DNA of 64,000 nucleotides from Heterocephalus glaber. Its lineage: Eukaryota; Chordata; Mammalia; Rodentia; Bathyergidae. Below are positions 50,395 to 63,119 of this stretch, one piece after another; within the stretch, counting starts at the first letter, position 1; the number at the start of each line of letters is the position of its first letter. A model generated the notes under the pieces. It did no database searches. It saw only the letters and a list, made by a program, of their open reading frames with translations, and was not told the DNA's origin. A program made the position numbers and the translations under genes. Location of the stretch: the NCBI RefSeq assembly GCF_000247695.1, contig NW_004624732.1, positions 24,136,636 to 24,200,635 of the forward strand, read 5' to 3'.

Positions 50395-50500
50395 AGACAG
50401 AGACCAAAACTAGCATTGGTTGAGTACCTAGTATTAGGCCAGGTGCTGGTCACACGCACACAATGTGTTTAATCCATCCTAGGGTTACCACCTCGCCCCT
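50395..50500 (-). repeat. MIR-like SINE fragment
   Basis: GGTTGAGTACCTAGTATTAG then GCCAGGTGCTGGTCACACGC and TTTAATCCATCCTAGGG resembles a MIR tail/core segment. Diverged, and orientation is uncertain. Confidence 0.4.
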
Positions 50501-51839
50501 ATTTGGGGAAACAGGAGACACCCAAGAGGGCACAAGGACTACACCACTGGTTCCTATAAGCCTTAGGTGGGCAGGACAGAGAGAGTAAAACAGGAGCCAA
50601 GGAGGGAGCCTGCCACTGTGGCTCAGGACAGGCACAGGGAAGGAAGATAAATCAGCAAGGATGAGATCTCAGCCCTGCTTGAGGGAAGTGAGGCAGAACA
50701 GCAGGAAGGCTGGGGACAGAGCTGAGGTCAGGAGCCCACCCTGGGACCGGCAGATCTGCTGCCCACCAGCGCTCTCCAACCTGCCACAGTCAGCACAAGC
50801 CAGAGGGCATCAGAGCTGCCCCACAGGCCTCTGCCTCCGCCTGCCATGGGCCATTTGTGAGTGGAAAGGCCGGCCAGGCGGGGCTTGAGGAGATGCCTGC
50901 CTGCAGGCCAGCTGTGGCTCCTTTCCCTCTGTCTGGTTGCACACCCAGGCACCTCTGAGAAGGACCTGGAGCCACACTGACGGGAAGGACAGCCGTGCAT
51001 GTGGCATTTGGCAGGAGGAAAAGACTCCCACTTACCTAAACAGGACACCTGCCCCCTTCCCTATCAAATAGGTGCTGCTTACAACCAAGTCTCAGTTATT
51101 GACGGCTGTGTCCTCCATCTGCTTGAATCCAAGATCTTGATGTTGACCTCACCTCTCTTCTTGTCCTTCAAGTCTCCATCTGATCTGGGGACAGTCTTGT
51201 GCCCCTGCCTTCACAGTCTACTGAAACACCACCAACCGTCAGATCTGCTAACTGGACCTCTGCTTCCCCTTGGCCCTACATCAGTTCTCAGATTAGCACA
51301 GAACAATATGCCTTTCAAGAATAAATCAGATCACTTCACCCCTGTGTGCGCCCAGACTTTTGCATGGCTTGCTTCTTCTAATGATGTGCTGGAATACCAT
51401 CTTCCTAATCAGGGTTTCTCTGGCTTCCTTTTTCCAAATTGTACTCCCAGTCCAGCCTGTGCTCTCCCTCCTGGTTGCTACTTTGTGCCCCATTCCATTT
51501 ATAACTGGTCATTCCATCTCATCATTCCTAGTGCTGTGTGGTGTCTGTTGGCCCCATTATACCATTGCTTCCACAAAATCAGAGATGAGTGTTTTGTTCA
51601 TGGTGATGTCCACAATGCTTAGTACCCTTCCTGGTCCATACAACTCAGAAAGTGCTGTTGGGAGACTTGAGTCCTCTGTGGGGGGCAGTGTGGTGGCCAC
51701 TGGGGTAAAGGTCTACCTCTCTCTCCCAAGGGAACAGAGAATGCTCTTTGCTGCCTCAAGGGGGCGGCCATCAGCGACCCCTCTGTCTTGCTTCCCTTGG
51801 GCCTGGACCCCCACTCCATAGTTACACCCCAGCACTCAC

Positions 51840-52025
51840 CATCCACTGGGTTGAGGTAGTCGTGGAGATGGGGTGCACCAGCAGGACCCCCACTCTGCAC
51901 CAGAAGGTCCCCATAGGGTGCAGGGTGGCCAGCCATGAGCGTCATCTGGGGGTAATAGTCCGAGGGGTTGGTGCCTGGGGCAGCGAGGCCAAATAGGCCC
52001 CTTTCCTTCAGGTGCTCGTGGGTCA
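51840..52025 (-). CDS. GLI2: GLI2 exon 5
   Basis: The exon has 186 bases, with acceptor TGTCCTACAG and donor GTGAGTGC. Two bases complete a Val codon, 61 codons follow, and one base starts the next Val codon. It encodes THEHLKERGLFGLAAPGT, then NPSDYYPQMTLMAGHPAPYG and PHLHDYLNPVD. This belongs to the N-terminal repressor/regulatory region conserved between GLI2 and GLI3. Small substitutions relative to human GLI2, such as THEHL in place of AQEHL, are from memory. Confidence 0.94.
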
Positions 52026-53642
52026 CTGTAGGACAAGAGAGAAGGAAGCCATCAGAACCCAGCACTAGCTGCATCTTTCCTGACCGAAGAAAGAAAAGAG
52101 AAACACATATCTGTCCGAGGGGTCCCTCCTGCCCACCTGTGTGTCATTATCAGCTGTGAGCTGGGCCCCATCTTCACCAGTGTGGGGGGCAAGCCACTGC
52201 TGCAGAGAGAGGCCAGGTCCAGCCTCGGCCTGCCTCCATCACCTTAGTCATAAATAATCTCCCCTTCCTCCCTGCCAGAGCCCCAGGGTGACAAGATCCA
52301 GGGCCCAGCACCCTTTAAAGTGGGAAGATAATGTGAAAGGAAGTGCCATGGCAGGTAGCATGGGCCTGGTCAGCCTTCGACAGAACATCCAGGGCAAGGT
52401 GGATGCCGGGAGTTTCTGGGCCTTGGCCAATGCCCGTAGCTCCTGCCCCCATGGCGCACAGCCCAGACTGGAGGAGGTTGATTCTGAGTATCTGGGGGCC
52501 TGGCACTCAGTACTGCTGGGCTAGAGAATGACTTTGAGTAAGCTTGGGCACCAAACACATCTATGAAGACTCCTGGCTTTTACTAGATGTGCAAAACCGG
52601 AAGGTGCCATCTCAGCTTTCCATCTGTAAAATGGGAGTAAGAATGGCCCTTCTGAAAATTGCTATCAAATCCCAACTGCTCCACTCAGTGTGTGACAAGC
52701 GCTCACTCACTGGGTGTGCAGCAGGCCAGTTCTGAGGGGGTGCTCACAAGCATTCCTCAATCTTACTGTTACTAAAGCACCAGGAGCTGGAGCCATCCTT
52801 GCCAGACCCACAGAGCAGATGAGGTCTCCAGCCTTTAGTTCAATACCTTGTGTGAGGTCCCTCGGTGGCCAAGTGGCACAGCTGGATGGAACCTGTAGTT
52901 TGAATCTAGAGCTGAAGTCCTAACCACTGTGTGTCATGGCCTCTCTGCTCTTAGTGCTGGCCAACAGAGTGCCATTTTACGTGAATTTGGTGGAGAGATG
53001 AAAGAAGCAGATGGAAGGCACCGGTCTCCTCTTCCCCTTCCTCCTCTTGCTCTGAACTCCAGCCAGGCTGACCACCCTAGTGTCTGCCTACTCTGTCCAC
53101 TCTGAACAATGCCTTGCTCACTCCCTTCCCTGAAGCCCTCCCTGGAGATCCCTTTTGTTCCCAGGATGCACATGGCTTGGTAAGCACTGCCTGGGATTGC
53201 TCATGAACTTTCTTTCCTGATAGGATTGCTCTGTGGGCCAGATACACCAACTCTGGCCACTTAATAGCTTGCTCTGGGGCTGGTGGAACCTTGGGGTATC
53301 TGGTCTACCTGCTGTGGGAGTCAGAGGTATGCAAATTAGCCAGGTGACCGTGGTGCTGAGCCTGTTCCTTCTGTCTCACTGGGTGTGGCTAGAGTGAGTA
53401 GCTGTTACAGGAACCACACCAGTGTTTATGTTGAAATTAGGCATAACAGGGTGCTCCAACCAGAAAGGTCTCTTCTCCAAGGCACCTGTCTCCCACCCAT
53501 TTCTGCAGGGGCCACACTGCAATCCATGTAGTGACTCCTGAGTATCTTAGGACACTCTTGCTTTCCTTCTCCTGTGACACCTCTTAGGGCCCAGTGTGGC
53601 TCTGGCAGGGCTGCTGGCTTCTGCTTCTTCTTAAGAGCACTG

Positions 53643-54202
53643 CTACTATGTATTAGTATACAAAGGTTGCTACAATAAAAGGCACAAACTCAGTGCTAAT
53701 TATTGTTAAAACAACAGAATTTGGACTGGGAACGTAGCTCAGTGGCACTGCACCTGCCTGGCAAGCTCAAGGTCCTGAGTTGGATCCCCTTTAGCAGGGG
53801 AAAACAACAACAACAACAAAAAACCCCCCACACACTCAGTATAAAACAATAGAATTTTATAGCTCTGGAGGCCATAAGTCCAAATTCAAAGCATCAGCAG
53901 GGCAGGCTCCTTCCAGAGGATCTAGGGAGAACCTGTTTCTTGCCTCCCCCAGCCTCTGGTGGCTGCTGGCCTTCTTGGTTGTGACCACATCATTCCCATC
54001 TCTGTTTCTGACTTAACATCACTGTCTCCCCAGGTGTCTCTTATAAGGACATCTGTCATTGGTGTGAGGTCCCAGGTAGATAACTGAGGATGATCTAGAT
54101 TTCTAAATGAATGATAATTGGAAAGCCCTTTTTCTAAATGAGGTGACACCCACAGGGCCAGGGATGAAGATGTGAGTTCATCTTTAGGGACATCATTCAG
54201 TG
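53643..54202 (-). mobile_element. MLT1-type LTR, interrupted by an ID SINE
   Basis: The plus strand is the complement of an MLT1-like LTR: AAGGTTGCTACAATAAAAGG, GAATTTTATAGCTCTGGAGG, TCTCTTATAAGGACATCTGT and GAGTTCATCTTTAGGGACA. The SINE lies at 53,723-53,842. Confidence 0.65.
53723..53842 (+). mobile_element. ID-type SINE with 15-bp target-site duplication
   Basis: GGGAACGTAGCTCAGTGGCA then CTGCACCTGCCTGGCAAGCT marks an ID SINE with an AAC-repeat tail. AAAACAACAGAATTT (53,708-53,722) and AAAACAATAGAATTT (53,843-53,857) flank it. Confidence 0.85.
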
Positions 54203-55592
54203 TTGGAGACAGCATCTGGAGCCTGATGAGCACCCTCATGGTGCCACCAGCCTATCCCTGGCTGGGTCATCAGGAGTAATGGGACCTTTCCACAAGTCAG
54301 CAACTTGGGTGGAGTCGTATCATCTTCAGGACCCCATCTCAGTCAAGGTCACTTAAGGGACCCATGTGAAGTTCAGAGCTGGATTTTAACCATAAGGGGC
54401 CATTTCCCAGTGGCAGCACATTCTGGTTGGCTATTTTTAGGCCTGGTGGTCACAATCACTTGCCCTGCTTAGTTTGCTTCTAGAGAAGACCAGGCAGATC
54501 ACAAACTTCCTTCCTCCTGGAACATAAGCCTGATGTTTCAGGGCATGGTTTTTTCACACTTGGAAGCCAGGAGCCCCTTATCACTGTGGAACTTCAGCCA
54601 GCACCTTCACAGAGCCAGGCCTCAATTTCAGCTCAAGATCACACCCTGAAGGTGGGAGGGGACACATTTCTCTGGGGTTGAATGACAGCAATAACGAGGG
54701 ACTGGCTGGGGCCGTGTTTCCCAGAGCCTCTGCCCATGGGCTCACAGTGCACACTTCAAATGTCTTTTGGCTTAGAAATGATCCTGGCCTGAAACGTTAA
54801 GCCTCAGTGGCAGTTCTGAGAAGATGCTGCTGGGTTGCTTTCAAGGATAGGACCACAAGAGGCTAACAGCACTGTTAGAGCAGCACTGCAGGGCAGAGGG
54901 TAGTGCCCATGCCATGCCAGGGAAGGAGGTGCACTTACCAGCTCCAAGTATGCTCTCTGCTGTCCAGTGCATGTGTGGATGTATGTACCCATGAGTGTTT
55001 GCATGTATGGGTTGGGGAACAGAGGGTGGAAACCACAAGTATTTTAGATCTGAAAAGCTTATTTGTATCATGTGATACTGCCCTGTCCTGACTCCGACTG
55101 GTGGTGGCTGGCTGGTTTCCAAGATGGACCAATCAGTTCCAAGTTCACTCCTGGAGTGTCAGGGGCTGGACTGCCACTGGTAGGCCACCTGTGCTGACCT
55201 ACATGGGGCCCAGAAAACAGACACAGGGGACAGCCAGCCAGCGCTCCCTTCCTCCTGCTCTGGGGCCCTGTGAGACACTCCCTACACAACACCCCTTTCC
55301 TTAACACCAGCTCCTGCAGACTCCAGTTTATTTCAGGGTGTGGTTCTCACCCAGGACAGGACCTACACGAACGGACCTTCACCCTTCTGGCGAAGCATGC
55401 AGAAGAGCTCTGTAATAAGCACAAAACCCAGGGAACTCCCAAATCTCTCAGCTGTCACCATTCATTTGCTGAAAAGTCTGTATTCAGAAGCAGTGGGAAG
55501 GAAAGCCAGCCTGGTCACAGTCCCAGGGGACAGAGGCTGTGGTGAGCCCGATGCCCCTTCAGAAGCCCTTCCCAGCCCCAGGCCCTTCTCAC

Positions 55593-55795
55593 CGTCAGTG
55601 GGGCTGAGGCCCCTGGCTGCTGAGATCATGGAGAGTGTGGGACTGCTGTGCACAGACCGGAGGTAGTGCTCCATGTGGGGGTTCACGTAAGGGTGGGGGG
55701 CGTTGAAGGGGGACTCCCCAGGACCAGCAGGGTGCGGCGAAAGCCGGATCAAGGAGATGTCCGAGATGACAGGGCTGCCGCTCAGAGTGGGAGGC
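55593..55795 (-). CDS. GLI2: GLI2 exon 4, first GLI2 exon in the window
   Basis: The exon has 203 bases, with acceptor TGTCCCCACAG and donor GTGAGAAGG. One base completes a Gly codon from the missing exon 3, then 67 codons, then one base of a split Val codon. It encodes [20 protein letters not shown], then [20 protein letters not shown] and [19 protein letters not shown]. The [14 protein letters not shown] block is a hallmark of the conserved N-terminal region of GLI2 and GLI3, associated with repressor function. No exon 3 candidate was seen in the remaining 8.2 kb to the right, so the gene continues past the window edge. Confidence 0.95.
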
Positions 55796-56261
55796 CTGTG
55801 GGGACAAAGCAGTGACCTCAGAAAGAGGGCGCACAGGGCCTCCAAGAACCCAAGAACCCCAAACCGACACGAACAGCCCTTGATTGTCTAGGAAGACTCG
55901 CCACAAAACCCTGCACTTTTTATTTCGTACACTGAGCCCTGTCTTGAATGTCCACCAACAGGGATCCACGGGGCTTGTTTCCTGTGGCCTGAGCTGGCCA
56001 CTTCCAGACTCTGCACCCCATAGGGCTTTTTGTTCCCAGCTGCCTGGGCCTCTGAGCAGCTATAAGGGTGTTTCAGGGTCATCTACTCCAAATCGTGTCC
56101 CCTTGAGACAAATCAGACTTTACTAAATCACTCGGAGCCACATTTACCAAGATCTGAGCTTCAATTTTTCAGAAAATAGGGTATCTTTATGGTTTGACAC
56201 AACATAAAGAGTATGGGTGAGAATCAGACTAGATTGGAATTACAGCTGAATCACACTAAAC

Positions 56262-56360
56262 AGTTAATTTCTGCATCTGTAAAACAGGACAATAATGTGT
56301 CTGTTACATAGAGTTGCCATGAAGGTAAAAGTCCTCTAAACTGTGCCTGACTCTCAGCAG
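56262..56360 (-). repeat. MIR-like SINE fragment
   Basis: TTTCTGCATCTGTAAAACAG, GGACAATAATGTGTCTGTTA and ATAGAGTTGCCATGAAGGTA is the complement of MIR core and tail. Confidence 0.65.
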
Positions 56361-58739
56361 ATAGGCCATATAAGACAGCTGGGATTATAGCATTACTCCC
56401 CCACCTAGGACAAACCCAGAAGTGCCCAGGAAGCCTCTGCATCTTCCCACAGGACAGATGGTGCATGCGTGAAAGGTATGATGAGAATTGGTTACTCTGG
56501 GCAGAGAATGATTGCTCTGGAGCTGAGCAAACTGGAGATAATTACTGATTTTATGTTCAGCGGTGCATGGAAACTGGGCTTACAACGCAGTACAAGCTAG
56601 GACCCAAACAGGTGAGGTCCAGATGTCTTCCTATTTGGGTTTTACAAACTTCCCACAAGAGGCTACTCTTCAGGGCGTGGAGGTAAATACTCTGCTACAC
56701 ATGTGACTGCAATGGATGTGAAGACCCAGGGATCCTGCCAATTCTTACCAGCTTCTGTGCTTTGGCCCATGCCAATCCTTGACTGCCTCCTTCTCATCCC
56801 TACAGCCCAGTGTGGAACCCACTGGGTGACTCCCCCCCAAAGCCCCTTCCCCTGGCTCGCACCCTTCTCTGCTCTCAAGGTGCATTGTTTTGGTCTCCAG
56901 TTGGTGGGTCCATCTCTCAGGGTGACCAAGTTCTTCCGGGAGTAGGGTGTGTCTGGGCACTGCTGCACACTCAGCTGGCACACTAAGAAGCACTGAGTTT
57001 TTTTCAGGATCATTGACAAGCACATGTTTGTGTGTCAAACACCAAGGCTGGCAGAAAGCAGCCTCGGGGATAATCAAGAGCCACCACTTCTTGTAGCTGT
57101 TCTCACTCCCAGTCCACCTCTAGAGCCAGAGCCACCTGCAAGGAGTTGTCATTAAGTGTGAGGCCTTAAGATATGGCTTTGCTCTGGGCAGGGGCTGTGT
57201 CTCAAGGGAGGAAGAATGGAACAGATTGATGTACCCTCTGGCCAAGGACAGCTCCTGCTGGCATGTGACTACAACAGGAAGGACACATGATTTTGGTAAA
57301 AGACTGAAGAGAACATCACTCCACCCTCCTGGCTCCCAGGGGTGGGCATGGGGCTGAAGGAGACACACCTGGAGGCTAGGTATGCTACAGTGACAAGTAG
57401 ATGTCCATGGGCTGGAGGACAGCTCAGGCACCTCCTGTCCCAATTCCCTGGCCCTCTCAGGGACACACCAGGCAGAGCAAGTTCCCAGAGCCTGCAGTGG
57501 CTGGGTCTTGAGGACACAGCAGCCTGTGGTCACTGAAGCTGGTGGCCCTAAGTGGCTTGCCCAGCTCCCAAACCAGAAACACTATCTCTGGCCCCAAGGT
57601 TTCACTGCAGATGGTGGCAGCTACAGCTGAGGCCCCTAAGCCAGCAGTCACATGGGGCTTTCCAGCAGCACACGGAGGCCACATGATGGCCCCGGTGAGT
57701 CTGTCTGAGGTAAGCCAGATCCATCCAGCCAGATGAGTCTCTGCCCAGGAGGAGGCAGGAGTGAGGTGGTGCTGCGGCTGTACAGGGCTGCCTGAGAATG
57801 GGCACCTGTCCCCCGTGCAGGAACTTGGACTTCTGTCTCTTCAGAGTAGCTGCCACCTTTGGAGGAAGGTGAGCTCTGCCTCCCCTTTCCCTTACCTGTC
57901 GTCAGCAAGGACACGGGACCTCCCATAGGCCGCTGTCCTCCCTCTCCAGGCCTGAGGTCATGGGGATATCCCTGAGCTCCTTGCAGGATCTCAGCCCCTG
58001 GGGTCATGGCAGCCCCTCCAGCACAGAAGCCCTGGCTTCATGCCCACCAGGCCGGGCAAACAGCTCCTGTGCCAACAGCTGTGCCCAGACAGGGGATCAC
58101 ATCCCAGGGCTGTGCAGCCAGAAGGAGGCAAGTAAGGGTCTCCTGGAGTGGGCCTTATTCCCAGGATGGTGCCCCTTGTCCAGGGCTGCACTGCACCACT
58201 GGGGACTCTTACCTGGATGGGATGCTCAGAGGGGCTGCTGCCCAGCCTGAGAACAGACTCCCCAAGGGAATCTCAGCACATGAGGAGCAGATCTGGCTTT
58301 GGGAGGCTGTTCTGTAGGACCCAGAGCTTGGAAGGTGGGGAGACAGAACCCTACATGGGGGCACAGCTTGCCCCTTCAAGAGCTCTAGTTGTCTTGCTAG
58401 CACTGATCCTTTTACTTAGCTGAGTGGCCTCAGCCAGGTTGATGACCTTTTCTGGTGGCTTACCAGGGTGGTAGAAAGAGACAAGTGCATATGGTAGGGG
58501 GTTAACTCGTGTTAGTTTCCTTTCCAAGAACAAGTCAACTTGGAACATGGAGCGTCTGTTGACCTGGGGACTCAGGGCACCCAGCCAATTGGTCCATCAG
58601 CCAGTGTAGCCAAGGATGACTCTCTAGACACTTCCTCCAGGAAGCCTTCCTAGATGTCCCCTCTACACAAGGCCACCTAAATCACAGCTATACCCTGGCA
58701 GCTTAGCACAGGGCAGTGACATGCCAGCCACCAGAAGGC

Positions 58740-58880
58740 CATATGTACATATTTCCTCTTTTGATCCAAATAAAAAATTCCTAAAGTAGGTACTTTCTGC
58801 TCATTTTACAGATGACAACACACCAGGAAGACCAAGTCCCTTGGCCATTATCCCTCAGCCAGCAGGTGGAGGAGCCACAC
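58740..58880 (+). repeat. MIR-like SINE fragment
   Basis: CTCATTTTACAGATGACAAC followed by CCAAGTCCCTTGGCC and CAGCCAGCAGGTGGAGGAGC fits the MIR core. Confidence 0.6.
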
Positions 58881-60531
58881 CCAACTCAGGTGAGTTTGGG
58901 CTCAAGCCTGTGTCCTCAGTGGAGAAGTGGGTGCTCTTGATGAGTTCAGTTCTTTATGTGCCAAGCCTGGGCTGGGGGCAGGATCAGGGAGAGGGCAGCA
59001 CCTGAGAGCAGAGCAGCTTTTACCTCACACTGTTTCAGCCCCTTATGTCCCCACCTCCACTCCATGGCCACACATAGCCTACTTCAGGAGGGCCAGGGAC
59101 CTCTACCTCACATTGTGTCGTACGTGACTGATAAGAATCCAGGGTCATTGTCATTTCCAAGACATTGTCACTTTGCCAGACCAAACAAAGCCAAAGGATG
59201 AGTCTCAAACGGCAAAATTCCAAGGATTATGAATTCACTGGGGGAAACAGGGAGCTTCCAGCAGCCCTGACCCCATACCAACAGTGCCAATCCATAAAGG
59301 AGTCTTTTGGGGCTTCCAGGACCTAAGCTTTGCTTTCTTCAATGCTTGGCACCACCCCATGATCCAAATGAGAGTCCTGGGCATGTTGGGTGCTGGGAGT
59401 GCCCCCTCATCAGCAAAGGTGTCTGCTAGTGAGGTCTGCACCCTGCTCCAGGCTAGTCCCACCAGCAGCCTCCCTCCTGTTTCTATTTCTACACAGTTGT
59501 GCTGTAGGGGCCAGCCTAGTCTGAACCATGGCTGTCCGTGCCTTGCACTCTGGCAGCTGGCAGAGGTTCAAAGAGGCAGCCTTGAGGACAAGAGGAGGAG
59601 CCAGCTGTCTGAGCTCAATGTAAACAGCAGTGTTACAGACACACGAGTGTGCACATCCACACTGCCCTGGGTGACAGAGCCGCCCTCTGCACTCTGCTCT
59701 TATACACTGCTCCGAGCTCCTCTGAGCCTGGCCTTACCAGAAGATCCTTCTTAAGTTTGTTCACTCTTTCAGTGAGGCTGCCCTGAGCCCACACTCTGTG
59801 TCCAGGGAACTTCAGGGAGGTCAGAGTCCTCGTGGAGGAGGCAGACTGAACCAGGTGAGCACAGGGCAGTGCGATAGGAACACAGTGCATAGGAAGAGTT
59901 CCCTGACTGTCCCTGATCTGCACTTCTCCTTGCTTGCAGGCTGACACAGTTGTGAGATGAGATGAACCAAGTATGGAAAGAGTGCGGGGTAGCATCAGGT
60001 GCTTGATAGGGAGAGGAAGGTTTCCTAAAGAAGGTGAATTCTGGTTGAATCCTGAGGGATGAAGAAGAATTCATGAGGAAATACATTATAAACAAAGCAG
60101 GCAGCATGTGCAAAGAAAGGCTGGAGCATAAAGCTATGTGTGTGTGAAGGTAATGCCTCAGGCAGTGGGGCAAAGCCTACAGAGCACTTTGGGGTGGATT
60201 GATGGACCCACTTTCTTTCTTCTGCTCTGGGCAGGAGGACATATGACCCAAGTGCATGTGGTCAGAACACTCCCTATCCCTGGGTACCTTGACTGGTTCA
60301 GTGATGGGCACATGCCCGAGGCAGCCACTCTGGCTGGAATTAGTGAGAAAGAAGGTCTCAGGTTCATAGGGTGGCTAAGCTGGTAGAATGCAGGCATGGA
60401 GCTGCTGGGGGACCTGGGAGAGGGGAGAAGAATGAACTGAGATGGGATCAGCTTCTACTTGAGCCCCTGGGTCCAGATTCAGTTTTGCCTAAAACTGGCT
60501 TTTCCAGTTATCTGAGCCAAGAGCCAAGATC

Positions 60532-60563
<32 letters not shown>

Positions 60564-60570
60564 CGCGCGC
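60532..60570 (+). repeat. (TG)n-(CG)n alternating tract
   Basis: About 15 TG steps run into GCGTGCGCGCGC, a purine-pyrimidine alternating tract with Z-DNA potential. Confidence 0.9.
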
Positions 60571-60929
60571 TGTAAGTCGCTTCAAACTGAGTTTTTCTGT
60601 CTTAGGCAACTGTCAGGGCTTGTCCAGGGAGGCCTTGACCATTACAGCCTTCCCCTGCCCAGTGACCCCTGATGTGGCACCCTGCAAGGCAGACCTGAGC
60701 CCCAATTCCTCAGGTCTGTCCACCTTGTGCCTGCAGGGCTGGGCCCAAAATGTCAGTGTTGGGGCAGAGGAAGTAAAGACAGAAAGGAGGGAAAGGAAAA
60801 ATGGGGGGCAGGACAAAGCACAGAGAGGCATCACTGGACACTGCCACAGGAAAGCTTCCAGTGCTGACTTGAGTCGTCAACACATGCTGATCATCCATGT
60901 GCAAGGCATCCAACAGGCCTACAAGGTTG

Positions 60930-61020
60930 GTTGGATTATTCCATTTTAAAGATGAGAAAACAGGCTCAGAGAAGTCATGTGTCTTGCCTAAGGTCGTAGA
61001 GCTGGAAGAGGAGGCAATAT
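60930..61020 (+). repeat. MIR-like SINE fragment
   Basis: CCATTTTAAAGATGAGAAAA, CAGGCTCAGAGAAGTCATGT and CTTGCCTAAGGTCGTAGAGC is a well-preserved MIR core. Confidence 0.75.
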
Positions 61021-62723
61021 CTCTGCTTCTGTGAAGTCAGGCCGGGCAGAGACATTACTAATGGTCCCCAAGATGCAAGCTACTGCTTGCCCCCTTCTTG
61101 CTGTCTCTGCCCCACAAAAAGCTCTGCCAGCTGGTCCTTCTGCAATGTTACTCAGCTGGTTCCCAGGCTGACCTGGGGTGGTGTGGGCTGAGGGGGCATT
61201 GAGCACATGATAGGCAGAGCCTGCACTTTGTAGTCAGACAGATGGGGGCCTCAGTGGTGGCTTTGCTGCTGCCATGGCTTCGGTACCATCTGCCCCTGAG
61301 CCCCAGTGTCCCTTGCCTATAGGCCAGGACAGCTGTGAGATGGATGAGCCAGGCAGGGAAGGTGTGCAGGGTAGCTAGTGCCAGGCACTGAGAGCCCGAT
61401 CACTGCTTCCCTCCCTCAGATTTAAGAGCTGTGCAAGCGGAAGCAGCAGAGGGAAGCAGACCCCACCCACCTACCCTCCCAGCATCACGTACCAGCCCCC
61501 TCCCCACATGCTCACACAGGAGTTTTGGCAGGAGACAAAAGGAGAGGCCACAGCGATGAGAACCAACCTGGCCACGTGCAGCTCAGCACCTACCAGCTAC
61601 CAGCTGGGCCTGAGCGAGCATGCCCAGCATCTCAGAGAGGGCCTGTCCCTGGGGTCTGGAGCCATGGTGGTGGGGTCCCCTAGAGGGCTGGAGGGATGAG
61701 TCAGTCTTTGATGGACAGGGAGGAGAAGAGGGGCATCTGAACTGTCATGCAGCACAGCACAGCTGGGCCAGGGTACAGGGGCAGGAACCGACATGCTCTT
61801 TAATGCAGTGCTGGGGGGGTGCAGGGATTGGCCCCTGTGCCCCACCCAGGGTGCTTGTTTGGGGAAGCTGAACAATTTGGAGCTGAGGGTGCTGACTCAC
61901 CTAGACTTGACATGAGCCACCCAGGATGGGATCTGCCACTCAAGGGATGGGAGCCAGAAGGAGGGACCCACCCTCTTAGCCACTGAGAGATGCTTTTGTT
62001 CAGAGTCCCCCTGAACAGGTCAGCAAGGCCAGAGACAGGTAGGAGTGGGCCCCTTGTGTCCCATTTCACAGACAGCACTACTGAGACACAAAGTGACCTG
62101 GCACGTCCATGGTGAGGTAGTGGCAGCAGTCGCTGGCACAATAGGAACCAGGTGGCTCCAGACTGGTCTAGGGGCTGCTGCTGTTGATGAGAAAGGGGAG
62201 CTCCAGTCACTTAGAGCCTACGTGTCTTATCTCTGGCCTGGCTCTTGGGGTTACATATAGCCTCAGTGGCAGCGGAGAGAGGCTGCAGTCCCACATGTCC
62301 AGCACCTGTGTGCCATCTCTCTAGTCCTGGGCACTTGCTGTAGTCCTTCCCCACAGCTCAGCCCCTGGTCAACTGAAACTGCCACGACACTCTTCTCATC
62401 TGTATCCCTTTCTCCAGTTTACCTCTGTTTCTTCTCAGAGGCCCCCTGGCCAAGGAGCCTCCAGGCTCCAGATCAAGCTCAGGCAGCTCATGAGATACTC
62501 CCATGGAAGGTGGCTCCTCCTCTGGACCCTGCACTTGTGGCTCAGCTGATGACCAGGTGTTCTCAGGGTTGAATTCACAGGCAGTGATGAGTTCACATGT
62601 GGCCTGTCTTCCCAGTGGACAGACAGCCCCAGGTGCAGGTGCCTAGTCTACTTCCACTTACACCACTTGTCCAGCACCAGGCTTGTGCCCGCCACAAGCA
62701 CAGAGCATACTCAGTATGTCTAA

Positions 62724-62916
62724 TGAATGGATGAGTGAATGAAAAAATGAATGAGTGTATGGATAGATGGATGAATGGGTGGGTTGGTAGGTAGATGGAT
62801 GGATGGTTGGATGGGTGCATGGATGAATGGATAGATGGATGGAAGATGGATGAATGGGTGGATGGGTGAGTGGATAAGTAGATGGGTGGGTGAATGGATG
62901 GGTGGGTGGGTGGGTA
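62724..62916 (+). repeat. (GGAT/GGGT)n tetranucleotide array
   Basis: About 190 bases of GGAT, GAAT and GGGT steps. In the GLI2 transcript it reads AUCC/ACCC-rich, complementary to the array next to exon 8. Confidence 0.92.
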
Positions 62917-63119
62917 AAGTAGAGAGAGTGACTAGTGATGAACACAAGCTTGGTAGCAGAATACCTGGTTCCCTCTCAGCCCAGCTCATCTCTCTCCTAG
63001 CTGTGAGGCTGGGAGCAAATCATATGCCCTCTCTCAACCTGTCTCACTGTCTGCAAAGAGCTATGGTGATAGCAATCTTACACATCTGTTATAAGGAAAG
63101 ACACATGCAGAGAGAATGC

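Larger units (their letters stand above)
42855..51839 (-). other. GLI2 intron 5 (about 9 kb)
   Basis: The largest complete intron in the window. It contains a MIR-like fragment (about 43,010-43,075), an LTR (45,607-45,956), an ID-like SINE (49,255-49,357) and a MIR-like fragment (about 50,400-50,500). ORFs of 100-210 codons (for example 46,505-47,005 plus and 46,753-47,385 minus) overlap each other and show no domain. Confidence 0.8.
52026..55592 (-). other. GLI2 intron 4
   Basis: The intron contains a MIR-like fragment (about 52,610-52,700), an MLT1-like LTR with a SINE inserted (53,643-54,202), and otherwise unclassified sequence. Confidence 0.82.

Noticed and set aside
60371..60949. 192-codon plus-strand ORF in intron 3
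   Set aside because: It runs through a TG microsatellite and has no conserved domain; likely chance.
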